Below the pieces are notes generated by a model. It searched no databases and was not told where the DNA came from. It worked only from the letters and a program-made list of their open reading frames with translations. The position numbers and the translations under genes are program-made. DNA of 64,000 nt from an uncultured Bacteroidota bacterium (GTDB lineage Bacteria; Bacteroidota; Bacteroidia; Bacteroidales; F082): the NCBI GenBank assembly GCA_903891085.1, contig CAITDJ010000104.1:62001-126000 (forward strand). Reading direction: 5' to 3'. This document shows positions 9,460 to 16,223 of the stretch, one piece after another (the first letter of the stretch is position 1; each line of letters opens with the position of its first letter).

Positions 9460-9606
9460 TTATTTCATTTTAATTTTTAATCCATCTTTTGAACAGATTG
9501 GACAAAAAGAGTTCTTGACGATCGATATGTAACCACATCGGTCACACTTAAAATACTTATGGTATTTAGGCTGTTTTGTTTCTGCGGAGAATTTAATGCC
9601 GAACAT
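9460..9606 (-). CDS. Very small zinc-ribbon protein (48 aa)
   Basis: Reading the minus strand from ATG at 9606 gives 48 residues: MFGIKFSAETKQPKYHKYF, then CDRCGY (Cys21, Cys24), 10 residues, and CPIC (Cys35, Cys38), ending in a lysine-rich tail. Two CxxC knuckles at this spacing form a typical zinc-ribbon/rubredoxin-like fold. It precedes the 60-residue gene by 12 bases on the same strand. Such stand-alone ribbons often bind nucleic acid or act as small regulators, but no function can be assigned. It is short enough for standard gene callers to miss; the paired knuckles are the main evidence. Confidence 0.6.
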   Translation of the reverse strand: MFGIKFSAETKQPKYHKYFKCDRCGYISIVKNSFCPICSKDGLKIKMK

Positions 9607-9765
9607 ATAATTATCATTTATTAATCACAGTAGGCCAAATAGTGTGCCAGATTCCCGTATATCTTGAGTGTGCTATTATAAAGCATTAATAAACAGCAAC
9701 TTATTTTTGTTTTATTTTATTGAATTGAAAAAATTCCGTTGCAATTCTGATGTTCAATATCCGAA

Positions 9766-9796
9766 ATCGTAGAGTTATCTTACGTTATCGTAGAGT
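9766..9796 (+). promoter_or_regulatory. Direct repeat upstream of deoC (possible operator)
   Basis: ATCGTAGAGT occurs at 9766-9775 and again at 9787-9796, 21 bp apart, which is two helical turns, so both copies face the same side of the DNA. The second copy ends 18 bases before the -33 TTG of the deoC promoter. The position suits an activator site; the binding protein is unknown. Confidence 0.4.
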
Positions 9797-9814
9797 ATTG
9801 TTGATCGAGGACAG

Positions 9815-9844
9815 TTGAAATTAAATTGTGAATGCTTAACTTTG
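9815..9844 (+). promoter_or_regulatory. deoC promoter (Bacteroidota type)
   Basis: TTG at 9815-9817, a 19-base spacer and TAACTTTG at 9837-9844 match the Bacteroidota primary-sigma consensus (TTG, 19-21 bases, TAnnTTTG). Transcription would begin near 9851, so the ATG at 9859 must be the start and the upstream ATG at 9832 cannot be. Confidence 0.75.
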
Positions 9845-9858
9845 TCAAAAATACAAAC

Positions 9859-10698
9859 ATGAAATTTGAAGAGTACACCCAGACCAGCAGTTCAATCCAG
9901 AAGCGAATTCATGGCATGGAGAGTGCTGCGCTGAGCCTGGAGGAGAATAAGACTGCACTTGAGACATTATTTTCCTGTATTGACCTAACAACGTTGGAAG
10001 GAACTGATAATAAAAAGAGAATCAATGGATTGTGCGAACAGGCGCTGGGTTATCAGGATGCACTTTCGGGTAAAACTGTGGCTGCTGTTTGTGTTTATAG
10101 TCCATTTGTGCATCAGGCGAAATATATGTTGAAAAATTCCGGCATTAAAGTAGCGACTGTTGCCTGTGCCTTTCCTTCGGGTCAGCTTCCGCTAACTTTG
10201 AAAATAGATGAGGTTAAATGGGCTGTTGCTGAAGGGGCCGATGAAATTGATATGGTGATTTCGCGTGGAAAAATGCTTGAAGGTGATTTTGATGCGATCT
10301 ACGAAGAAGTATCACAGGTGAAAAAGGCTTGTGGAACAGCCCATTTAAAAGTAATTCTTGAAACTGGTGAATTGCAATCAGTGCAGCTCATTCGTAAGGC
10401 TTGCGAACTGGCCATTGAGGGTGGTGCTGATTTTTTAAAAACATCGACAGGTAAAATAAATCCTGCAGCTACACCAGAAGCTGTGGTTATTATGCTCGAT
10501 ACAATAAAAGAATATTACCAGGCAACAAGCATTAAGATTGGTCTGAAACCTGCCGGTGGCATTTCTGAACCGGAAGTGGCGATTCTTTATTATAAACTTG
10601 TCAGTGAAATTGTGGGTAAAGCCTGGTTGAATAACAACTTATTTCGTATTGGCGCCAGTCGTCTCGCTGATAAAGTAAAAACTTTACTTCTTACCTAA
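9859..10698 (+). CDS. deoC: Deoxyribose-phosphate aldolase
   Basis: Splits 2-deoxyribose-5-phosphate into glyceraldehyde-3-phosphate and acetaldehyde in deoxynucleoside breakdown. From ATG 9859 the protein has 279 residues. The class I aldolase barrel is clear: VAAVCVYSPFV, VACAFPSGQLP, GADEIDMVI, LKVILETGEL and GADFLKTSTGK, with the Schiff-base lysine at K194, then GLKPAGGIS. The start at 9859 rather than 9832 is set by the overlapping promoter. A paired 10-bp repeat upstream suggests regulation. It does not sit with other nucleoside genes here. Confidence 0.95.
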   Translation: MKFEEYTQTSSSIQKRIHGMESAALSLEENKTALETLFSCIDLTTLEGTDNKKRINGLCEQALGYQDALSGKTVAAVCVYSPFVHQAKYMLKNSGIKVATVACAFPSGQLPLTLKIDEVKWAVAEGADEIDMVISRGKMLEGDFDAIYEEVSQVKKACGTAHLKVILETGELQSVQLIRKACELAIEGGADFLKTSTGKINPAATPEAVVIMLDTIKEYYQATSIKIGLKPAGGISEPEVAILYYKLVSEIVGKAWLNNNLFRIGASRLADKVKTLLLT

Positions 10699-10709
10699 GT
10701 TTGTTTGAC

Positions 10710-10717
10710 TATTTTTG
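10710..10717 (+). promoter_or_regulatory. -7 box TATTTTTG
   Basis: Matches TAnnTTTG and lies 22-29 bases upstream of ATG 10739, giving a leader of about 15 bases. No clear TTG at the -33 spacing, so moderate support only. Confidence 0.4.
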
Positions 10718-10738
10718 ACGAACCTAATGCTTATTACT

Positions 10739-11527
10739 ATGCGAAATCTTCTGATTTTTTGTTTATTGCTGTTAAATTCTTTTAACCATTTATCGGCACA
10801 AACACCACTCACCGAGGCGATTGATTTTAGCGTAAAAACTACCGAAAGCGAGGTGATAAATTTGTTTCCTTTGCTTGATGCAGGAAATATTGTCGTAATT
10901 GATTTTTTCTCAACTTCTTGTGGACCCTGCCAAACATTTGCCTATGATTTCGAAATGGCATATCAGAATTTCGGTTCAAATCAGGGAAATGTTTTCTTTT
11001 TAGCTATCAATTATAATAGTGATAATCAGGGTGTAAGAATATTCGATTCAACGTTCAACGTTACCCTGCCATCTGCGAGCGGCATCGAAGGGGGTGGAAA
11101 TGCCGTGTATGAAGCATACTTGATTTCAGCGTATCCAACTGTTATTGTTATTAAACCTGATCATCAAATTGCTGAACAATTTATTTGGGAACCTACTGCC
11201 GAAAATATTACCAATGCTGTTGTAAATGCCGGTGGAACGCTGGTTGGAGAAATGGAATCAAAGATGAATAAAAATGAGATTGTTATTTCGCCGAATCCTG
11301 CAAATGATGTGTTGAAGCTAAGTTTCAATGCGAATTGTTCGCAAACAATTGCTTTCAGGGTGTATGATTTGACCGGAAAAGTTTTTGTACTGAAAAAAAA
11401 TATAGCCATTTCTGATGGCCCAAGTCATGTTGACATCAATATAAGTCAATTGTCAGCTGGGGTATATTTCATTGAAGCCGTGCAAGATGACGGCAAAACA
11501 CTTACCGAAAAATTTATTGTTAAGTAA
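10739..11527 (+). CDS. Secreted thioredoxin-fold protein with T9SS sorting domain
   Basis: 262 residues from ATG 10739. A signal peptide (RNLLIFCLLLLNSFNHLSAQ) is followed by a thioredoxin/TlpA-like domain with the redox motif SCGPC in DFFSTSCGPCQTF and a later YPTVIVIKPD containing the cis-proline. The last 75 residues form a Por secretion-system C-terminal sorting domain: ISPNPANDVLKLSF, VYDLTGKV, LSAGVYFIEA and a terminal KFIVK. A redox domain joined straight to a T9SS tail predicts a cell-surface or secreted disulfide enzyme. In-frame starts at 10715 (TTG) and 10727 (ATG) are possible, but 10739 gives the best signal peptide. The small lipoprotein gene begins 11 bases downstream. Confidence 0.85.
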   Translation: MRNLLIFCLLLLNSFNHLSAQTPLTEAIDFSVKTTESEVINLFPLLDAGNIVVIDFFSTSCGPCQTFAYDFEMAYQNFGSNQGNVFFLAINYNSDNQGVRIFDSTFNVTLPSASGIEGGGNAVYEAYLISAYPTVIVIKPDHQIAEQFIWEPTAENITNAVVNAGGTLVGEMESKMNKNEIVISPNPANDVLKLSFNANCSQTIAFRVYDLTGKVFVLKKNIAISDGPSHVDINISQLSAGVYFIEAVQDDGKTLTEKFIVK

Positions 11528-11538
11528 GAAATTGAGAA

Positions 11539-11934
11539 ATGAAATATCTGTTAAAAGTATTCGTTTTATTATTGATGATTGGTGTTTGTTCGTGTGCCGA
11601 AGACATAGAATTTCCGATTGATGAAGATCCCCTCGATAAATATGTTGGCACCTGGGGTGTTTCGGATAATGCGTTGAAATTAAACTATGAGGTAAGTATT
11701 GTGAAGAGCTCTTCAAATTCCTCTGCCATAATCCTCAATAATTTCGCCGGTTCAGGTGATGCTGCTGTAGGACTTGTTGCCGGCAAATCGGTTGTGATCA
11801 GTTACCAGGAGGTAGGACAAAGCTGGCATGTAAATGGTGCGGGAACTTACATCAGTAGCAGTCAGATCTTTTTTAATTATACCTTAGATATCGGTGGTTC
11901 TCAGGAAGACCGGAACGCTGTTTTCATCAAATAA
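11539..11934 (+). CDS. Small lipoprotein of unknown function (131 aa)
   Basis: The signal peptide ends GVCSCAEDIE, giving a lipobox cysteine near residue 19-20. The 110-residue mature part contains YVGTWGVSDN and alternating beta-prone strands ending DRNAVFIK. It resembles the small lipocalin-like or calycin beta-barrel lipoproteins common in this phylum, but I cannot name a family. It starts 11 bases after the thioredoxin-T9SS gene, so the two are probably co-transcribed. Its stop codon abuts the stop codon of the convergent DUF4296 gene with no spacer. Confidence 0.6.
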   Translation: MKYLLKVFVLLLMIGVCSCAEDIEFPIDEDPLDKYVGTWGVSDNALKLNYEVSIVKSSSNSSAIILNNFAGSGDAAVGLVAGKSVVISYQEVGQSWHVNGAGTYISSSQIFFNYTLDIGGSQEDRNAVFIK

Positions 11935-12309
11935 TCATTCCTCTTCATCAATTTCCGTCATTGTCTGGGTTTTGCTTAAATCAGCAAGAACTTCATCATA
12001 AATCTTTTCCATCAATTCAGGAAACTGGTTATAATAGGCTGCGTTTTCCTCAAATACTTTTTGTGTGATACCATGGTTAACAAACAAGGCATCATAATAC
12101 CCATTTTTGATTTCTTTAATAATATTTCCCTTATTTCGTTTGAAAGAAATCGCACCTTCCACCAATTGTGCATCGACAAAAATCCGAACCATCTGTTTTT
12201 CAGTTAAAAACAGATCCGGTTTTTCTATTTTTATAATAACTTTTGGCTTGCAATTCACCGAAAATGAGATGAATACGATAACAAGCAATGCAATTAAATT
12301 TCGCTTCAT
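11935..12309 (-). CDS. DUF4296-type lipoprotein
   Basis: 124 residues; hydrophobic signal ending FSVNCKPK, so probably lipid-anchored. The pattern LTEKQMVRIFVDAQLVEGAI, then NGYYDALFVNHGITQKVFEENAAYY and a helical end fits DUF4296, a Bacteroidota envelope family of unknown function. The gene starts 2 bases after the recQ stop on the same strand, so it is the second gene of a recQ operon; whether this pairing is functional is unknown. Confidence 0.7.
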   Translation of the reverse strand: MKRNLIALLVIVFISFSVNCKPKVIIKIEKPDLFLTEKQMVRIFVDAQLVEGAISFKRNKGNIIKEIKNGYYDALFVNHGITQKVFEENAAYYNQFPELMEKIYDEVLADLSKTQTMTEIDEEE

Positions 12310-12311
12310 TC

Positions 12312-14516
12312 TTAATTCCCAATCTCCGACATAAATTTAATCCGCATCAACCTGATTTCCTCTTCGGTATACTCCGATTCGCCCAGTGCTGTCAAGGCAT
12401 CTTCAATCGAATCTGATTCGGCTTCACTGAAATATTCGTAAATATCTTCCTGATGATATTCATCCACGTATTCTTCGATGTAATAATTGATGTCGATACG
12501 TGTTCCGCTCGAAACGATGCTTTCAATTTCAATCAACAGTTCATCAATGTTCAGGTTTTTGGTAAACGCAATGTCTTCAAGAGGCAGTTTACGATCGATG
12601 CTTTGAATAATATATACTTTTAATCCTGATTTATTTACTACCGATTTCACAACCATGTCGTTCGGACGGATGATTTCGTTTTCTTCGACGTATTGTTTAA
12701 TGAGATTTAAGAATGGTTCGCCATATTTCAATGCTTTCCCTGTGCCCACACCCACAATTTGGGTCAGTTCTTCCTGGGTAATAGGGTATTGTATGGCCAT
12801 ATCTTCGAGTGAGGGATCCTGGAAAATGACAAACGGTGGCAGGTTCTCTTTTTTGGATATGGCTTTGCGCAGGTCTTTCAACATGCTGAACAGGGTGGTG
12901 TCGGTTCCACTGCCTTTCGGACCTGTACTTTTTGCTGATTCAAAATCATCATCTTCAGGATTCTCATAGTCGTGATCCTTGGCCAGCATAATGGTATACG
13001 ACTTTTTAAGATAATCTTTACCCTCTTTCGACACTTTGAGAATACCGTAGTTTTCAATATCTTTGGTAAGCAGATTATTTATCAGGGCCTGTCGGATAAC
13101 CGCATTCCAATAGCGTTCGTCCTGATCTTCACCTGCCCCGAAAAACTCACTTGTGTCGTGTTTTGCCGATTTAATATCCCCTGATTTTTTGCCCGATAGC
13201 AATTCGCTGATGTGTTTCGATTTGTATTGCTGTTTGAGTGCTGTCACGGCTTCAATCACAAGTTTAATATCTTCCTGACCATCAAATTTCACTTTAGGGT
13301 TCAGGCAATTATCACAGGCACCGCAATTGTCTTTCTCATACGATTCGCCAAAATAATGTAATAATAGCTTGTGCCGGCAAACCGATGATTCAGCATATGT
13401 GACGGTTTCATTGAGCAGTTCCTTGGCAATTTCCTGTTCCGAAACGCCCTTGTCTTTCATGAATTTTTCAAGCTTCTGAATATCTTCATAGCTATAAAAA
13501 GCAATACAATTGCCTTCACCATCATCACGCCCTGCACGTCCGGTTTCCTGATAATAACCTTCAAGGCTTTTAGGGATATCATGGTGGATAACAAACCTGA
13601 TGTCCGGTTTGTCGATTCCCATTCCGAAGGCAATGGTTGCAACGATAACTTCAACCTCTTCCATCAGAAAATCGTCCTGATTCTGGCGACGCGTGCTGCT
13701 ATCGAGCCCTGCATGGTAGGGCAATGCCCTGATTCCGTTAACCACCAGTGTTTCAGCAATTTCTTCCACCTTTTTACGGCTCAGACAATAAACGATCCCT
13801 GATTTTCCCGGGTTATTCTTAATGTACTTGATAATATCTTTGATGACATCTTTCGTTTTAGGCCTCACTTCGTAATACAGATTTGTCCGGTCGAATGAAG
13901 AGGTAAAAATCCGGGCATCCTGAATTTCAAGATTCTTCAGAATATCCTGTTGCACCTTAACGGTGGCAGTAGCAGTGAGGGCAATAACCGGAACTTTCTT
14001 GTCGATGGCATTTATTATTGGACGCAGCCTTCTATATTCAGGTCTGAAATCATGGCCCCATTCTGAAATACAATGCGCCTCATCAATCGCAAACAAAGAG
14101 ATTGGAAGTGATTTTAAAAAGTCAACATTCTCATCCTTTGTGAGTGATTCAGGCGCAACATATAACAACTTGGTTTTTCCGGATATCAAATCCTGCCGAA
14201 CCTGCATAAGTTCGGCTTTTGAAAGTGAAGAATTCATTACATGTGCAATCCCCACTTCAGTACCAAAATTTCTTATTGCATCCACCTGATTCTTCATCAG
14301 AGCTATCAGTGGTGAAACAATGATGGCACACCCTTCCTGCATAAGGGCAGGTAGCTGGTAACAAAGCGATTTTCCACCTCCGGTCGGCATCACTACAAAA
14401 GTGTCGTACCCATCTAAAACACTATTGATAATAGTTTCCTGATTTCCTTTAAACTGATCAAATCCGAAGATTTTCTTTAGTAAATCATGCAGACCCTTTT
14501 CGTCCTTTTTGGCCAT
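12312..14516 (-). CDS. recQ: ATP-dependent DNA helicase RecQ
   Basis: 3'-5' DNA helicase for recombination and repair. In 734 residues, the helicase core shows Walker A MPTGGGKSLCYQLPA, DEAH in AIDEAHCISEWGHDFRPEY, TATA and the QETGRAGRDD motif VI. The RecQ zinc site follows (CRHKLLLHYFGE, then CGACDNC), then a winged-helix RQC domain (about 420-530), an HRDC domain (LRKAISKKENLPPFVIF to KALKYGEPFLNLI, about 555-640) and a C-terminal acidic extension of about 90 residues. Longer than E. coli RecQ (about 610) because of this tail, which is usual in Bacteroidota. A minus-strand -7 box lies at 14613-14620. Confidence 0.95.
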   Translation of the reverse strand: MAKKDEKGLHDLLKKIFGFDQFKGNQETIINSVLDGYDTFVVMPTGGGKSLCYQLPALMQEGCAIIVSPLIALMKNQVDAIRNFGTEVGIAHVMNSSLSKAELMQVRQDLISGKTKLLYVAPESLTKDENVDFLKSLPISLFAIDEAHCISEWGHDFRPEYRRLRPIINAIDKKVPVIALTATATVKVQQDILKNLEIQDARIFTSSFDRTNLYYEVRPKTKDVIKDIIKYIKNNPGKSGIVYCLSRKKVEEIAETLVVNGIRALPYHAGLDSSTRRQNQDDFLMEEVEVIVATIAFGMGIDKPDIRFVIHHDIPKSLEGYYQETGRAGRDDGEGNCIAFYSYEDIQKLEKFMKDKGVSEQEIAKELLNETVTYAESSVCRHKLLLHYFGESYEKDNCGACDNCLNPKVKFDGQEDIKLVIEAVTALKQQYKSKHISELLSGKKSGDIKSAKHDTSEFFGAGEDQDERYWNAVIRQALINNLLTKDIENYGILKVSKEGKDYLKKSYTIMLAKDHDYENPEDDDFESAKSTGPKGSGTDTTLFSMLKDLRKAISKKENLPPFVIFQDPSLEDMAIQYPITQEELTQIVGVGTGKALKYGEPFLNLIKQYVEENEIIRPNDMVVKSVVNKSGLKVYIIQSIDRKLPLEDIAFTKNLNIDELLIEIESIVSSGTRIDINYYIEEYVDEYHQEDIYEYFSEAESDSIEDALTALGESEYTEEEIRLMRIKFMSEIGN

Positions 14517-14612
14517 TTAACCCCCTTAGAGATATTTTAATATATATTTGCACTGAGAAATAAATCACTACCAATGATTCATTAGCGTTAATTTGAATTA
14601 TTCCTTCTTTTA

Positions 14613-14620
14613 CAAATATA
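14613..14620 (-). promoter_or_regulatory. -7 box TATATTTG (recQ)
   Basis: CAAATATA on the plus strand is TATATTTG on the minus strand, about 95 bases upstream of recQ. A second TATATTTG on the plus strand at 14543-14550 could serve the divergent kdsD gene. Both boxes are in very AT-rich DNA, where chance matches are likely. Confidence 0.3.
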
Positions 14621-14665
14621 ATACAAATTTTTTTTTTTAACACAACTATATTTTTTTTTAAAAAA

Positions 14666-15631
14666 TTGAAATCAAAGACAGAAATCATAGAAATAGGTAC
14701 TCAAGTAATTGATAACGAGTTATTAGCACTAAACAATCTGAAACTTTCCATCAATGACAATTTTGTTAATGTTGTTGAACTTTTAGGAAATATTAAGGGA
14801 AAGGTCATTGTTTCGGGAATTGGTAAGAGTGCCATCATTGCCCAAAAAATCGTTGCGACATTTAATTCTACCGGCACCACAGCTGTATTCCTGCACGCGG
14901 CTGATGCTATTCATGGTGATTTGGGCATAATTCGTGACGAAGATGTGCTGATTTTGTTATCAAAAAGTGGAGAAACTGCCGAAATCAAGGTGTTGGTTCC
15001 ACTTATTAAATCAATGGGTAATAAACTCGTTGCTATTGTTGGTAATACCGGATCCTATCTTGCCTTGCAGGCTGATATTGTGTTGGATACAACAGTGAGT
15101 AAAGAAGCCTGCCCGAACAATCTTGCCCCCACCACGAGTACAACTGCGCAACTGGTTATGGGTGACGCACTCGCTGTGAGTTTACTTGAATATCGCGGGT
15201 TTACTGCCGCCGATTTTGCCAGGATACACCCCGGAGGTGCCTTGGGTAAACAATTGTATTTGCGTGTCGAAGATTTATACAGGCGGAATGAACGTCCCCT
15301 GGTTCAAATATCTGATGATTTGGCGAAGGTTATTATTGAAATTTCGGCCAAAAGACTTGGAGCAACTGCCGTGATGGACGGTGAATTATTCGTGGGTTTG
15401 ATTACCGATGGCGACTTGCGTCGTATGCTTTTAAAGAATCCAAGGCTTGATTTGATTAAAGCAGCTGATATAATGACGGTTAACCCAAAATCAATCGATG
15501 AGCAAAGTTTAGTAATCGATGCATTGGGAATTATGAGAAAACATAATATTACACAGCTTCCTGTCGTGAACCAGGGAGTTTATTGTGGTATCATCCATAT
15601 CCATGACATCATAAAAGAAGGTATTATTTAG
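14666..15631 (+). CDS. kdsD: D-arabinose-5-phosphate isomerase (KpsF/GutQ family)
   Basis: Converts ribulose-5-phosphate to arabinose-5-phosphate, the first step to Kdo for lipopolysaccharide. 321 residues, normal length. An N-terminal SIS domain has GKVIVSGIGKSAIIAQKIV, SKSGETAEIK and SKEACPNNLAPTTSTT; two CBS domains follow (about 205-320: GLITDGDLRRM, and ITQLPVVNQGVYCGIIHIHD). No ATG is available near the N-terminus; the reading frame starts at a TTG (14666) in an A-rich leader. This is an unusual but plausible start codon. kdsB, the enzyme that activates Kdo, lies at 41.5 kb, so Kdo genes are scattered. Confidence 0.93.
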   Translation: MKSKTEIIEIGTQVIDNELLALNNLKLSINDNFVNVVELLGNIKGKVIVSGIGKSAIIAQKIVATFNSTGTTAVFLHAADAIHGDLGIIRDEDVLILLSKSGETAEIKVLVPLIKSMGNKLVAIVGNTGSYLALQADIVLDTTVSKEACPNNLAPTTSTTAQLVMGDALAVSLLEYRGFTAADFARIHPGGALGKQLYLRVEDLYRRNERPLVQISDDLAKVIIEISAKRLGATAVMDGELFVGLITDGDLRRMLLKNPRLDLIKAADIMTVNPKSIDEQSLVIDALGIMRKHNITQLPVVNQGVYCGIIHIHDIIKEGII

Positions 15632-15737
15632 GCATTTCCTCATATATCGGGTTTAATGAAGCCGGTTTTCTGAAAAATGAAACGTGTAGCAGTCATTTAT
15701 TTTAATCCGGGAAGTTGAATCGAAATTTTAATAATTT

Positions 15738-16097
15738 ATGAAAAGCACGAAAATACAAGCATTCAATACCTATCGGGAGCAGATGAATGAGAAAATACTG
15801 GCTGCCCCGAACAATAAAATAATGAAACGTGTTTTCAACCTGGATACGATAACTTACCAGGAAGGTGCACTAACCACAAAAACAAAAGAAATGATGGGTT
15901 TGGTAGCTTCCATGGTGTTGAAATGCGATGATTGTATCTATTATCACTTACAGCAATGCCATCAACTGGGGGTTACAACTGAAGAAATTATGGAGATTTT
16001 TGGAGTTGCAAATCTGGTGGGTGGCACAATCGTTATTCCCCATACCCGACGGGCTATTGAATTTTGGGAAGCACTAACCAATGAAACGGCCAAATAA
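15738..16097 (+). CDS. Carboxymuconolactone decarboxylase/AhpD-like protein
   Basis: 119 residues of the alkylhydroperoxidase-like alpha-helical family. The redox CxxC is present in KCDDCIYYHLQQCHQLG with the following His, which is the AhpD proton-relay pattern. The next helix carries EEIMEIFGVANLVGG. The presence of both cysteines suggests peroxidase or disulfide chemistry rather than decarboxylation. It stands alone on the plus strand between kdsD and an outer-membrane protein gene, with about 100 bases on either side. Confidence 0.8.
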   Translation: MKSTKIQAFNTYREQMNEKILAAPNNKIMKRVFNLDTITYQEGALTTKTKEMMGLVASMVLKCDDCIYYHLQQCHQLGVTTEEIMEIFGVANLVGGTIVIPHTRRAIEFWEALTNETAK

Positions 16098-16223
16098 GAT
16101 TCTTATGTGTAAACTGATTTTCTCAGGTTATTACGATTATGAATTGTTGTAATTTGTTAAAACATTTGCACCGTATCAATTCCACGTTTAATTTCGTTGC
16201 CGGTTAATATCGGATCGACCAAT

